From: Triangularia verruculosa
Taxonomy: Eukaryota; Ascomycota; Sordariomycetes; Sordariales; Podosporaceae
Direction of reading: 5' to 3'
Assembly: GCA_033296885.1 (NCBI GenBank)
Contig: MU863940.1
Span: forward strand, 124,001-188,000
Length of the DNA: 64,000 nt
The notes beneath the pieces were generated by a model. The model was given only the letters and a program-made list of their open reading frames with translations. It was not told where the DNA came from and searched no databases. Below, piece by piece: positions 1 to 12,497 of this stretch (position 1 is the stretch's first letter; every line of letters starts with the position of its first letter). Made by a program: the position numbers and the translations under genes.

Positions 1-1630
1 CTCTGAGTGGTCAACCGCCAGCGAATCCCACGAATCAGCCCCGCATCTGATATCTATGCCCAACAACATCTGTCAGTGAATCTCTTTAGCAGCCGCGGCA
101 ATGGGTTTTGATCGATATGCTGGGAACGTCCAAGCAGCCGAAATTGGTGACACGGCATGGTAGCTCACCGTCAAGAGGCCGACAGATGACCGGGCTGGGA
201 CGAGGCTGGCTACCATGAACACTTGGACAGAGGGCGCCACACGCAACCATGGCAATCTGTTTTTAAGATACCGAGGGAGTATCGCTGCGTAGGATGTTGC
301 GCTCAACAGGCCATGGTCGCCGTTGATGATAATGTCGCCGCCATGTTCTAGGCTCTGTTCAACGTCCGGAAGCGAGACGGCACCGGTGAGGTGGCCGTGC
401 TGCATACGGTATGATCCTGACAAAGAGGAAGAGAGTTGATGGTCAGGACCCCTTCACAGCCGCCGACGTACATAACCGCACTGCCGAATTGCATGAGGGG
501 CGTTTGGGCTGGAAAGCAGGGCCTGCCATGATATCATGGCACATGCCGTGTCTCCTCTAGTGTCCTGTGTGCTGTGCATCGCCGGAGATTATTCAGCTGG
601 AGGGGTTAGCTATCGGGTGACTGGTGACTTGGGACTACCCTTTGGGCTAAAAGGCCGGTGTCGAGCTGGGTAACCGTATCTTGGTGTGAATTTGTTGGAT
701 ATGTTGCTAGCGCCGTCGAAGGAGCAGCGTCTCCGGGGCCGGCCGGCTGCTGCGTCTTGACATTTTGTCTCAGATTGAGGAAGATCGTCTTGTTTCCATC
801 TGGCTTCTCCCGATCATGGTTAATGAGGGGTGTCTTTCCAGAGATGAGATGAACGTCCACAACTTCCAAAGAGCGGAATCCGAGCGCACAGACCAATGGC
901 ACCATTGACGGGAAGTTCTTCAGCTCGGGCACGGGCCATGCTACGATTCAACCTAGTCAAGGACCCTGACATGGAACTTCAGAGATGGGCGGCAGGTACT
1001 CGCATGCCTCTTGCAGGCTTAGATCAAGATGTCGATGCACGCTAGAGAAGAGGAGAAGCAACATCAACTATGGGGCTAGCGGCATCAGCCCGTGCCTTTT
1101 TCTGATTGTCTGTGACATGGAAAGTGGGAGGCTCGGGATCGCGTGCGCCAAGGCTCCTTCTCTGAGATGCTGTCGACGAACCTTGATACCTACCAAGCTA
1201 ATACCTAAGGTAGCTACTTCGTAAAAAGGAGGCAAGGCAGGCACTCACTAATGCGGGGAAGGAGAGAGGTTCATCATCCAACCCCACGACACGGAAACGC
1301 AGTCGACGCGCTCTTGCCCCGTGTTCGTTCAGATATCCCACTCGCAAATGTAACAGTACATGTGCCCCCAACTTTTTTTCTTGTCGTCTTGCCGCTAACA
1401 GCTAGCCTGGTTGTATTCCTGTCACTTAGACTGTCACTCTGTCACCACTCACCGCAGAACCGCAGAACCGCAGGGGGAGAGCGAAGAAACACATTGTGGA
1501 GAAGCCGAGATCCAATGCGCCTACATCCCCTCCACCAAACCCTGTACCCTACCCAACATGGGTTGGTTTGCGCCGTGTGCGTTACGTTGAAGGTTGCGGG
1601 CGCGGCGGCATTTCGCGAACACAAACCGTA
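1..1630. other. No supportable gene
   Basis: Short open frames exist on both strands, for example minus-strand frames at 73-423 and 606-932, but none shows a recognisable domain, a signal peptide or a convincing splice partner. It could hold the end of a gene that lies mostly to the left of the window. Confidence 0.4.
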
Positions 1631-1634
1631 CCGT

Positions 1635-1661
1635 TCCTCCTCCTCCTCCTCCTCCTCCTCC
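1635..1661 (+). repeat. (TCC)9 microsatellite
   Basis: Nine perfect TCC units sit about 470 bp upstream of the start codon of the transcription factor at 2132. They belong to a long pyrimidine-rich leader (about 1630-2130), a composition common in promoters and 5' leaders of filamentous ascomycetes. Confidence 0.9.
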
Positions 1662-2131
1662 ATCTCCATCTCCTCTCCTGCCTACATACTATTTACTGCC
1701 TTCCCGGCTAACTGTTCGCCACACCGTCCCGATCCAGCGCTGCGCAGCAAAAGCAAATAAGACACTGCGCTCGACCTGCCACTGGAGCCCCCCTGCTCGT
1801 TCTCTGCGACATCTTCACTCCATCCACCTCCTCAAGCCTCTCCAACTCTCTTCGTGTACTTCGGTACAACTCTGTCTCTCTACCTCCTCCGGGCGTACCT
1901 TGATCGACGGGTCAACCAAGGCTGAGAGTGCCACCCCCGACCCAAAGCGGCTCTCTCGCTGTCTCACCCCCTCCCATACCATCCGTTCCCCAGTTATCCC
2001 CCCTCCCCCTTCTCTGTCTGCTACACCCGTTAGCACTTGTCGCTTTAAGAGCCACGGCGCCGCATCCCTCGTCCTCTGCATACAACACCCTTGTTCTGAC
2101 CCCGTGGGCATGGTGTCGTTATTGACGAGCT

Positions 2132-4631
2132 ATGAGTCGTTCTTTTCCAGTCGTGTCGAGCGACGGAAACTTTCGTTGGTCAGACAGCCATAGCCAGAGC
2201 ATGGACTCCGATGAGATCCCTCATGTCGGCTTGCCTTCTCCCTGGCTGGACTCCCTCTCAACAGGCTCCAACTCTCTGTCCACGTCGTCGTCGACGTTGA
2301 GCTTCGCCCATACGGGCCAGCTCTCGCCCCAGCTGTCCCCCGTCAGCACTGGCATGGCTATGTCCTGCGGAGGCTCTTCCTGCCTTGCCTCGCCTTCACT
2401 TTCACCCCCCACTACTGCCATGAACGCGCACTCGCTGTCTTCATCAGCTTCGACGGAATCCTCGTGGACTCTCGGCTACTCTGGCTCGGGCTCCGACGAA
2501 GGCCATGAGCACGAGCAGCTTCCACGAGGCGCCATGGGCCATCATCATGATATGCACCACGATCAAATGCCCTGGGAGCAGGATGATTCAGATGATTTGT
2601 TGACAGCAAAACTGGAGCCCCTGGACGATGATGGATTCTGCATGGATGATCTGGGGGAAGCCCCCGCCACTCCCATTGGAGGAGTCGCACATGCTTTGGG
2701 ACTCGACCAACCAAAGCCAAAACGACCTAGAGGCCGCCCTCGGAAGCACCCCCTAACGCCGAACTTGACTGCCAACAAAGTCACCAAAGGCCGCACAAAG
2801 ACTGGGTGTTTGACATGCAGGAAACGGAAGAAGAAGTGTGATGAGGCCAAGCCTCGATGTGAGTGAACTTTTGCTGGCACTTTTGGGGCACGTTTGGTCT
2901 CGGAGTCTAACGTAATGCTTGGATTAGGCATGAACTGCGAGAAGAATGCTGTCGTGTGTGAAGGCTATCCGGAAAAGCAAATTTGGAAAAGTGGCAAAGA
3001 GAGAGCCGAAGAGGGTAGGCAAACAAACACTCCCCATCTAGACCCATGCTCAGTTCTGACCATTGGCCCCAGAACGTCTCAAGTCGCATAGCGTCGTGTC
3101 CATCACGATGCAGCCCATCTTCCACGGGCTGGAAACACCCGCAGACATGATCTTCTGGAAGCACTACAATGAGCACCTCAGCGCCGTGCTCACCGTTGAG
3201 GGCGAACACAAAAACGCCTTTAAGGACATGATGGTGCCCATTGCTGTGAAACACCAGGGCCTTATGCATTCCATCTTGTCTCTGGCAAGCAAGCACATTG
3301 ACTTCGACACGCCCTACGGAGCTAATATTTTGCGCAACAATCCCTCGACCACCTTGGACGCCATACGGGAACGCTCCGATTGGCACCACGATCAAGCCAG
3401 GCAAAAGTTTTTCGAAGATGTCGAGTTCAGTAAAGGGAAACCCTGTACGGACGACGAGGTTCTGGTATCTGCCCGCTACGGCCAGATGCTTTGCTTTCTC
3501 TTGGAAGCACTGGCCGAGGGCAATCCCCGTGGCGAGCACCGAGTCCATCTTTCAGCCTACCGCAGCCTTATCGCCAGCTCACCCCCTGGAGACTCGGCCT
3601 TCTTGTCTTTTATTGCCGAGTTTTTCCAATACCACATCTTCGCTGACGAATTGATCCACTCGTCTGACAAGTCAAGCTATGGCTCCATGTCGAACGCTCA
3701 GGAGTTGCCGCCTATCCCGGATATCCACCCTCCCCGTCTCCTCGGCGTTGCCGACGGTCTCCTCGAGCATATCATCCCTATCAACTCGATCCGCAACTCG
3801 ATCCGACGTAACATGGCCGCCCACGAACCGGTGATCGTCGATTACATGAGCCTGTACCGAGCAGCCGACATCGACTCCGCTATCCGAGAATGGGCGCCTC
3901 ATCTGCCTCCTGGAGACAATCGTGGCAATGTTAGCCTCCTTTACAAGCACATGATGCAAATCTATCTCATCCGCACTATTTTGCCTCCGGTTACCTCGTC
4001 ACCGACACCCACCGCTGCGTCTGTCTCGTCCTTCTCCCAGCGTCTTCACAGCTCGCCTTCTACTAGTGGCCGTCCGGCCTCGAGCGTAGTAAACACCCCG
4101 CCGCAGTCCGCCTCTACCAGCTGTGCCTCGTCGCCAAAGCTCGGCCCCTCCCACCCCTCGATGTCCGACCCGAACGCCTACCCAGCCAAGCGTACCAGTA
4201 ATGTAATCGCTCCTTTCTCTACAGTGTCACCCATTCGTAAGAATAGCAGCGGTAACGCACCGATCACGGCCGAAAAACGACCCGAATCCCCGCCTCCCAT
4301 TCGTCAACCTGCCTCTCACGACGTCCGTATTACACGCGCTGTAGAAGAGTCCCTCGACATCCTTGACACCTTTAAACCGAGCGACCCCAGTCAAACTCTT
4401 TTGTTGCTGCCCTGCTTTGTCATTGGCACGGTCTGTTTCAAGCCCCGACAGCAAGAGCGTCTTCGCGCTGCCATCAAGTGTGCAAGGGGGTACACCGGCC
4501 TGAGAAACGCCGATCGAGTTGTGGAGGTGTTGGAAGAGCTGTGGAGGCTCATGGAGATGGGAGAGTGGGCACAGGTGTGGGACTGGAGCCGCGTTGCAAA
4601 GGACATGGGATTGGATTTCATTCCTGCTTGA
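2132..4631 (+). CDS. AT-hook plus Zn(II)2Cys6 transcription factor
   Basis: Predicted nuclear DNA-binding regulator, 790 residues in three exons (2132-2858, 2928-3014, 3073-4631). Intron 1 (2859-2927) has donor GTGAGT and branch CTAAC at 2907. It splits the fourth zinc-cluster cysteine codon, and splicing restores a perfect CX2CX6CX6CX2CX6C cluster starting CLTCRKRKKKCDEAKPRC. Intron 2 (3015-3072) uses GTAGGC and CAG. An AT-hook core, PRGRPRKHP, lies just before the cluster. The rest matches the Fungal_trans_2 type: a helical middle, a Ser/Pro-rich insert near 3990-4300, and a conserved C-terminus. The N-terminal 190 residues are Ser-rich and disordered. An alternative in-frame start is the ATG at about 2201. 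Many developmental and metabolic regulators share this plan, so I assign no name. The leader is long and pyrimidine-rich. Confidence 0.92.
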
Positions 4632-5624
4632 TCGCTTTCGTTTTGTCTCTTTTCTTTCCCGTTCGCAACTGTCTTGACTCTGCATTTCTGGTTATTTGTC
4701 TGATCCTCTCGTTGACGCATCTCTGGCAATCTCGATGTTTGTTTTTCTGTTGCTTGTTTTGCCAGAGAACTATACCCCCATATAACAGCAGTTTCTTGTT
4801 TTCACATCGTTATCATGTATTTCTTACTGTATTTCTCTTGTTCTCATTACCAAGCCGTTCCAGCGAACGGGACAAAAGTCTATTGTTTTGTATCATCCGT
4901 CTGTCGTTTCATTTTTCATTTTCTTTGCTTCGGTCGTCACACGATACACATAAAACTGTTGAGAGTATCTTTGAACAAGAAGGGAAAAGGAAAGGCAACA
5001 AGAAAAAAATTACGTTACTACATTGTTGGGAGTTTTAGGGGGCTGGGGACAAGGCTAAGATGGTTCAAGGGGGGGTTACAAGTTGGGGCGCATGGACTTG
5101 GTGGATTGGGCTGGGGATGGAAGGGGGGCAGGGGCAAGGTGACAAGATGGTTCAGTGGAGTTGCATATTACGGTCGTTATTTGGATTTTGTTTGAACATT
5201 TCAGGGGGGTTGGAGTTGGACATGGGATGTGAGTTTTCGGTGCATGTATTCTTGGGGTGTAGCTTGGGGCTTTTACATAGGTGGTATATATATATAAGGG
5301 GCATGTAAGTGGATAAATAGGGGGGAACTGGTAATTAGGCATTGGCGTATCTTGGAAGGGGATGGAATTTACAACAGCATCACGTTCGTTACATTTGGCT
5401 CTTCCTTAGGACTTGATGAATGGTGAACTCGGCTTGTGTTAAAACTTTTGAATATGCTTCTCTCTTTGCCGGTGATGCAAGATATCTTACATGGGATATA
5501 TCGTGCACATGGCTTGCTTTCTTTCCGCCTTTGCCCATGCCCACATCTAGTTGCTCCAGCCGATGCTTTATATGTACAAATAACTTCTCTCTCCATATCT
5601 CTCTCATACCTATTCACCCCCCAC
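4632..5624. other. Convergent intergenic region
   Basis: 3' flank shared by the transcription factor and the minus-strand ATPase gene. It is T-rich after 4632 and G-rich on the plus strand from 5040 to 5330, with a short TA run near 5287. No gene is supported. Confidence 0.5.
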
Positions 5625-7103
5625 TCAGTCGTCCTTCTTTTCGTCATCGTCATCATCCTCGACAATGGTGATATCCCTCTTCTTGCCCTCCTGCTTGAGC
5701 GACACCTCCACCCCGCCATAACTCTTCTTGATTTCGTATTTCCCGCCCCAGACCAAATCCTTGGCCACCAGCTCCCTCGTGCGCCCCAAGCTCTCAATCG
5801 CAGCAATGCGGTCGATTGTGGCCTGAAGGTGTTCCCTAAACCCAGGCTGGGCAACAATCTCCTTGAAGGCGATGTGCATCGGCACGCTGCTCGCCCTGAC
5901 CTCGGCCTTGGAGGTGATGCTAAACAGATTCAAGCGGTCCAGCGCCCGGACGAAATCCGCCCGCGTCATGATCTCCTGGGCGATGTGCAGGGGAAAAGCC
6001 GGGAGGATGTGTCCGATCTTCGGGTCGTACGTCTTTTCCATCTCCTCTTCCTTGTCGACGAGGGCTGTAGCCAAGACGACGGCGGCGGCAGCCCACTTTT
6101 GCTGATCCATCACGTCGTCGTCCATTTCTTCACCCAGAATCCAGCATTGATTCAGGAACCACGTCTTTTCGACGCGCTTGATCTCCTCGCAGGTTTCGAG
6201 CATGTCCGGGGACTTGGCCACGCGGTTGAGGAAGTTGAGGCGGCCGCCGACCTTGTCGTAGATTTCTTCTAGGATGGCCGAGGAGGGGACTTCGGCAAAG
6301 TACCGACGGCGGTAGTTCTTCAGGGCGGCGATGGCTTGCTGTTTGGGGAGGTCGACTACGGTGAGGACGGCCATTCGGGTGGAGAGCTGCTTGAGGCGCT
6401 CGTAGACCCAGTAATCGTCCGAGTTGAAGACCATGGTGACGAGGTTGGAGGCGGCCCACTGTTCTGCGCGCTGCTGGAGGAGCTCGATGAGGTCTTTGCC
6501 GTCTTCGTCGTCGCGGATGAGGTGCATTTGGTTGATGATTATGACCAGCGGGCGGCCGACCCGGGCGCGGCGTTTGAGGGCTACTTTTTCGACTTTGTTG
6601 AGGGCGCGCTCGATGTCGAGGAGGGCGGTGGTGTCGCGGGGCCCGCGCTCGGAGAAGTAGGAGCCCATGTAATCTTCGTGGAATTCGTAGTCGAGGGCCT
6701 TGCCGAGGCGAATGCGGAAGATCTCGAGGTCGGCGTGGGCTTCGAACATGGCTACGCCGTCGCCGTCGATTTTGCGCATGGCTTCGAGGAGCATGGAGGA
6801 CTTGCCGGTGCCCTTTTCGCCGATGAAGAGGTGATAGTGGCCTACTTCTTGGCCGGCGACAATTTGGTCGACGGTGGACTGCTCCGGGCGCTCGATCCAG
6901 TGGGTGGCTGCGGCGGTTTTGGAGAGGGGGAGGTCTTTGCCTATGGCGGCGAGAACGAGGACGGGGTCTCCGGGTTCGAAGGCGTTGGACATTTTTTCGA
7001 GAACAAAGTATTTGTAGGTTTTGTGGTAGGTGTAGGCTGCGAGGGCGAAGCCAGCTCCCAAGACGACGATGGAGGCTAGGGAGGTGGCGGCGGATTCGAC
7101 CAT
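5625..7103 (-). CDS. Membrane-anchored P-loop ATPase, AAA/STAND-like
   Basis: 492 residues, single exon as read. An N-terminal hydrophobic segment (about residues 8-25) could anchor it in a membrane, possibly mitochondrial. A clear Walker A, GEKGTGKSS, lies at residues 95-103. The hydrophobic strand expected for Walker B (PLVIIINQMHLI, about 185-196) ends in NQ instead of the usual acidic pair. Sensor-like strands follow (LVTMVFNSDDYW). The C-terminus is acidic, with a DDDDDE run. The fold resembles the ORC1-like or archaeal ATPase_2 P-loop families found as conserved hypothetical proteins in ascomycetes. The function is not known to me. The start is uncertain: an upstream ATG at about 7130 lies in another frame and could be joined by a small intron. 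Confidence 0.85.
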   Translation of the reverse strand: MVESAATSLASIVVLGAGFALAAYTYHKTYKYFVLEKMSNAFEPGDPVLVLAAIGKDLPLSKTAAATHWIERPEQSTVDQIVAGQEVGHYHLFIGEKGTGKSSMLLEAMRKIDGDGVAMFEAHADLEIFRIRLGKALDYEFHEDYMGSYFSERGPRDTTALLDIERALNKVEKVALKRRARVGRPLVIIINQMHLIRDDEDGKDLIELLQQRAEQWAASNLVTMVFNSDDYWVYERLKQLSTRMAVLTVVDLPKQQAIAALKNYRRRYFAEVPSSAILEEIYDKVGGRLNFLNRVAKSPDMLETCEEIKRVEKTWFLNQCWILGEEMDDDVMDQQKWAAAAVVLATALVDKEEEMEKTYDPKIGHILPAFPLHIAQEIMTRADFVRALDRLNLFSITSKAEVRASSVPMHIAFKEIVAQPGFREHLQATIDRIAAIESLGRTRELVAKDLVWGGKYEIKKSYGGVEVSLKQEGKKRDITIVEDDDDDEKKDD

Positions 7104-9914
7104 TTTGTACCAGATAGAGGGTTCGCCATGGCAGCCGTCGTCGTCTGATAGAGGAAGGTTAGTATGGTGGTAGAGGGGATACGGTGGTGTATTGAAGGTC
7201 TAGGGCAGTGTGGTGTTGTAAGTGACAGCCTTGTGGGCGGAGATGTCAGATTAAGGTGGACCCCCTGCACTGAACTGCCAACCCCTGAATGTTGCGTCAT
7301 CTTGATCGGCAGATGAAGCTCATCCCAAGCTCTCGGGTTTGAGGGAGAATGGAGCCCCCATTGGGTCAATTGGGTTCGTGACTTGCATGCGCGTTCCTGA
7401 AGCTCCCCAATCTCACGCGACCGCCAGTACATACGTCATTCCAGTCCCAGGCGCAAGAAAACCACCAAAACAAAAAGGAATGAAAACCTACCATCGCACT
7501 TGTCCTTGTTCTTTGAATAGTGTCTCCTTTCCTCTCGGGGGCCAGGTTCTGGCATCCAGTGTATCCTCCTCAATGTCGTTGGTGGTGGTGCAGCTCTGTC
7601 GTTTGGTATCCTTGGCCCCTGAGCCCAAATCCCCCTTTGCGCCGCCAGTGTTGCTGCTCCATATCGAGAACTCCCAAGGGATACCAACCGGCACCCTCCT
7701 CGTATTAAGCCCATATGTGGTGATTATTGGTGTGTCTCTTCCGGTGAGAGAGATTTTCAAAAGAATAAATGGTGAATAGAAATCCAAAGGGACAGGAAGG
7801 GAAGAGGCGAGAAAATGTATCAACACCCAAGCACCAGCCCAAAGAAAAAAGTGGCGGCTACCTTTCAAGTGGCGGTTGGGTTATTGCTAGTTGCAGCAAA
7901 CGGTAGCGCCGAGCTAGACTAGGATGAAGCTACCGGTGGAACGGGAGTGACGATGTATGTGTGAATCGGAAAATGTGGCTGTACGAGCAGAAACAATGGC
8001 TGGAAGGTTGGTTGAGCGAGTGACTTTGACGATCGAGAGATAAGGTAACACAAAAAACCGGGAAATTGGAGTTCAACGAGTGGAAAGGGACCCCCTAATA
8101 GCGGGATCGCCAAGAACAAAAAAAAAAGAAGCAGGAGAAAACAAAGCCAATTGTGAAGTCCCCGACACGGGATCTAGTGAGGATGCAAAATGTGTTTTTG
8201 TCTTTTCCAGAAATGAGGGAAAGAAAGAGAAAGGGGAGCATGAACGCGGGACAAGGGCCGGAGATGCGATAGCGGTGACATCAAAACTCGGGGCAGGCAA
8301 AAAGTGGTCAATTGGCGTTGGCTCTGCCGGCAGGCCCAAGGAGACCGCGACACAGCGCCCGAAACCTGCCGGCCGTTGCCAGAAATAGCGTAGCGGTCGC
8401 TGGAATGGGGGGCCAGATAACCAGAAGCTCACCCTACAGCTTGGAGGGGGATGGGCCACAGAAGCTTGGTATGGATGCGGGGGCTCCATTTTTGGTGTCG
8501 GGAGGCCGCACATCGCGACCGCACCACGTGGGCTTGAAATGCTGCTGAAGATGTGCCACTGGCAACCAACTGGCTGGCAGCCGTCAGATTTACCCCTGAG
8601 CCCCTGAATTCAACGACGTCCGGCAGGGCAGCAGTATGGTGATGATGGAAAGGTCGTATTGTGAGGATTTTCTTTAGTACAAGACATTCTGTGGTGTTTA
8701 TATGGGTGTTGATGGACGTGCAATTGGAAGTGACCGCAAATCGGAGCTGCATGAGGGGCAGGAGCAAGAGCAATTCTCATCTGATGGGAATGGAATCACC
8801 TGCTCCCGCCTAAGTGCTTCACATGCCTGGATGATGCCCCCGCAGTGTTACCACTTGCGATCATCCACAGTCCTACCACTCTCATCTTCTCAGAGTATGT
8901 GCCCGCTGATTCTATGGCGGAATTCTCTGGCAGACATCTCTGGGCATCCTCGGGCGAGTCGCTGTCTCCAGGTCACATCTTCGTGAGATTGAGGGAGCAC
9001 CACACACCTGTACATACAATAATGCTGCAGTGAATTTGGCCTGGATCTGCCAATTTCTCTGCAAAGAACTTCAAAGATGCCAAACCTTCGATCGCCCTTG
9101 CCGTTGGTGAAGGACGCGTAAACCATCCCCTTCCGTGCCTTCCAATCTTGATGACTGCCAGCCATACAATAGTAACACTGCAAAAAAATCTCTATTATCT
9201 CAAATTTCCTAGTCAACAATGGAAAGCACCATCTGAAAAACTCCCTACCCAGTGCGCCTACGCACGGTGGTGCAAGTCTTTTCAGAACTCTTAATAGAAA
9301 TTCCCAGGAGTTCTCTTCTTATTTTTCTCTCTCAAAACCACCGTCAATCCGCTTGCTCTCGGCGCCGTTTGTCACCACCCAGCGCCCGCGCACGATTTGC
9401 CGTTCGTTCGGCACCGAAAAGAAGTACGGTACGTTACATTTCCCAAGTCTTATCTCTTTTACCGTTCCCTACATTCCGCAAATTACCTTCATGGTGTGGT
9501 GGTCGCCGGCTTGCAAGTCTGGGCCATAGGGCGGCCCTCCCAATGACAGAATCGGCATCTCTGGGGTGTTTAGATTGCCAGAGACTGTGGAACGTTCGCG
9601 GGAGGAGATGGTGCGGACAATTTACTCCGGGGTTGCGCGGGTTAGCCTGGTATTCCAGTCACCGAGTACTGGAAGTGCCAGATTGTGCATGAATGGGCTT
9701 TGAGGGCACTGGAAGTGCTCAAACTGTGCAAGTGCATCAGTTATCTAGTAGCACAGTTATTCCAGCACCTTCTGCTTATTCTCATACCTCTTTTCCTCTA
9801 CTTGCACTTCTCGTTTACGTTACATACTCACCTCCACCTCCCTGGCCACGTCTTCATTCACTCTCACGCATTCCTGGTCTCTTCAAACTACACAACTATG
9901 ATACTCCTCCAATT
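7104..9914. other. Long intergenic region, no gene seen
   Basis: About 2.8 kb with several open frames under 150 codons on both strands and no recognisable domain. It contains an A-run near 8117. It may carry the promoter of the ATPase gene on its left and part of the long leader of the gene at 10897. Confidence 0.45.
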
Positions 9915-10116
9915 CAAGTATTTTAACCTCCAATCCCAACATACCTGATTCTACCACCTATCCCAGCTTCTTACAACTCCAACCCCAATTTCTTACATCT
10001 CCAATTCAAGCTTTCTTTCCCTCCAACCCCAGCTTTTTACACCTCCAACCCTAGCCTTTTACATCTTCAACCCCAGCTTCGTACATCTCCAACCCCAGTC
10101 TATCATACTCTCTATC
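9915..10116 (+). repeat. 22-bp degenerate minisatellite
   Basis: Six contiguous units of exactly 22 bp run from 9963 to 10094, with consensus close to CCAGCTTCTTACATCTCCAA plus CC. A degenerate unit lies upstream at 9915-9936, a 26-bp spacer-like unit follows it, and a partial unit lies at 10095-10116. The array sits in a pyrimidine-rich tract about 800 bp upstream of the coding start at 10897. Confidence 0.85.
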
Positions 10117-10697
10117 CCGAAATCTTCAAGAGTTCATTCCTGGCTCTTCCATATGAGATCTTCATACTCTTAACGCACTTCATTTCACCACCAAATAAAG
10201 CAGTATTCGCATCCTGCTACTCCAATATCGCACTCCCTACCCAGACTTATATTTCCTACCTCAACTCATTTCTATTCATGACCCATTATCTTACACATCC
10301 TAGCCGAGCTGGTTGTACCTTTCCCCATATTCTCTATCCCATCATTACATACACTGTGTTTTAGATCTTAACCTCTTCGAAGATGACTTACTTACACATC
10401 CTTCTCTCCAGTTCAAAAAACACCCCGACAGACACTCCGATTCTAGCCGGTCACACCTCATATCCCAACATTTTACACAACCATTTCAGTTTCTCACACA
10501 TCTTCACATCATTCAAGCTTCACAATGACCCTTTAACTCCTCGTTTACTTGCCTATCTTACCAGCACCATTCAAAACTCTTCCTGCAACCTTTTCTTTCT
10601 TCATCTTACTCTAAAGTTTAATATCCACGAAACAAGCGTATCGTCAGCCCCAATCCATACCCAACTCAACACCAACGTCTTACTTTCTTATCCCAGC

Positions 10698-10733
10698 TTC
10701 TTCATCTTCTTCATCTTCTTCATCTTCTTCATC
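10698..10733 (+). repeat. (TTCTTCATC)4 microsatellite
   Basis: Four perfect 9-bp units within the pyrimidine-rich leader of the gene that starts at 10897. Confidence 0.9.
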
Positions 10734-10896
10734 CTCTTCCATCTATTCTGTCCCGTTCGATCTTAGGCTGACAAACCATCAATCTTGGCTGCAATATATC
10801 AGTCGATCCAATATTCACACTCTCATCCAGTCCCCCTTCCCCAGAACTCACTTTTACCCTAACCTCCAAAGCCCAAGATAGTCCTTAGAAGCTGAC

Positions 10897-12497
10897 ATGG
10901 TTACAGTCACAATGCATTCAAGAACTGGAGAGGGAGAAGGCAGCTCCTCTGCGGGCTCGCCTGCGCGCGGTGGCTTGTCCGCCTTGTTGGACGAGGTGGC
11001 CGAGGAGATCTGGCTCAGCGAGGAGGCAGAAGAAGAGGTGGGAGTCTGCGGTGACGGCTTGGGCAGCGCGAGCTGTCCTCGCCCAGTCGTAGAGGCCCCA
11101 AGGCCACTCCCGCCTCTGCCCTCCGCGGCGTTCGAGGGCCAAGATAGCTGGCGGCGGAAACCTCGCTTTCGTCCGTCACTCGCTGTGGTCCGAGACGTGT
11201 CACCGGCCCCGCCCCTTCCGAGCTGCTCTCTAGCTCTTCCTCCGACAACGTCTACGCCCAACATGGCGGAGGCAAGCTTGGAAGAGTTGGGACCGGCTGA
11301 CAAAGGCAAAGGAAAGGCAGTGGACGAGGGGCAGACGCCGAGGGGCCCCACATTCCGCCAGAGGGCAGTTACGGCACCCATGGACGTCGAGACTCGTCTG
11401 CCATTCCCATCCGTGGCACCACCAATTCCCAGGCTGCCCTCACCACTGCCTTCCTTTGTGCGCCGTATGATGGAGACTTCTGTCGCCCCTCCTCGCTTGG
11501 CGGATCGTCCGCTGCATCCAGATCTCTTCAGGAAGAGGGTGCCAGTCGCCACTGCCGTACAGCGTAAGTCTTTTAATCAATTCTCTCGGTTGCTAATGGC
11601 GACTCGATCACTAACAAGACAAAAGCGACTCCAGGTCCAACGACCCCGACTCAACCAGCGCCGCGGGCCAGACCACCCATCCCACAGCTCACGCCGTTCA
11701 TCCACCCTACTTCTCCTCAGCAAAGCTCGACCGCACCAATGGCACCGACCGACAGGCCAGTAACCCCTCCTCAAGTCGCTCAACCAGAGCTTAAGAGTCG
11801 CTGGAGCCCTTCCCCGCAACCCTCACCGACCAAAGTGCAGAAGTTGATGAAGGCAATAAGCTTCACGAGCCTGAGATCCCAAAAGTCGAAAACCAACCTC
11901 AAGGACCAACCCAGTTCCTCCTCCATTCCCCCAGTTCCGGCTCTTCCTCCGACTACCCCATCAGCGAGTAAACGCTCCTCAAACCGATCAAGTGCAGGCA
12001 CGAAGAAGAGTTCTGGTTCTTTTGGTAGAGGCGCCTCGCCCTCCCATACATCTACCTGGATGGCAGCAGCGTCCTGTCTCGATCCGACCTTCATCGGCCG
12101 CAATCCCTCCCTAATCACGCGTCCTAGGACTTCCTCAGGAAGAACTGAGAGAACCGAGAAAACGTCTTCCACAAGCAGCACATTTAGCATGCCGTTGAGC
12201 AGACAAGCGAGCACAGTTACACCAGAAGGAAGTTTGGCTGGGATTCCACCGCTGCCACCTCTCTCGTCGTACTCCGCTTTCCCTCCTGTGCCGCCAATGC
12301 CCTCTGCGCCTCCTACTCTTTCGGCTGGCCCTTCTGTTCCGCCTATGACAGTCGCGCCTCGAACCCCTCCCCGCCCTACTGGCCCTCGCAGAAAAGTCTC
12401 TATGCCGAAAATGTTCTTGAGAAAAAAGAAGTCGGGCGTGGACAAGAAGGAGGAAATCGTGGAGAGGAAGGAGGGAACGGGAGAGGAGGATAACTGA
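10897..12497 (+). CDS. Pro/Ser-rich intrinsically disordered protein
   Basis: 512 residues from two exons (10897-11563 and 11626-12497). The 62-bp intron has donor GTAAGT, branch CTAAC and acceptor AAAG, and the frame continues across it as PTPGPTTPTQ. There is no globular domain. Long Pro/Ser/Thr tracts alternate with short conserved-looking basic patches such as PTKVQKLMKAISFTSLRSQK, and the C-terminus is highly charged (MFLRKKKSGVDKKEE). Several PPxP and SP/TP sites suggest SH3-domain or kinase partners, for instance in a cortical or signalling scaffold, but that is only inference. An ATG at 10897 follows a long CT-rich leader with two repeat arrays. I do not recognise the family. Confidence 0.75.

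Noticed and set aside
6336..7079. Long plus-strand frame, 247 codons, Gly/Val/Asp-rich
   Set aside because: It is the complement of the ATPase gene; GC-rich third positions keep the opposite strand open.
10854..11552. Minus-strand frame, 232 codons
   Set aside because: It overlaps exon 1 of the plus-strand Pro/Ser-rich gene, which continues through a good intron; the minus frame has no partner exon.
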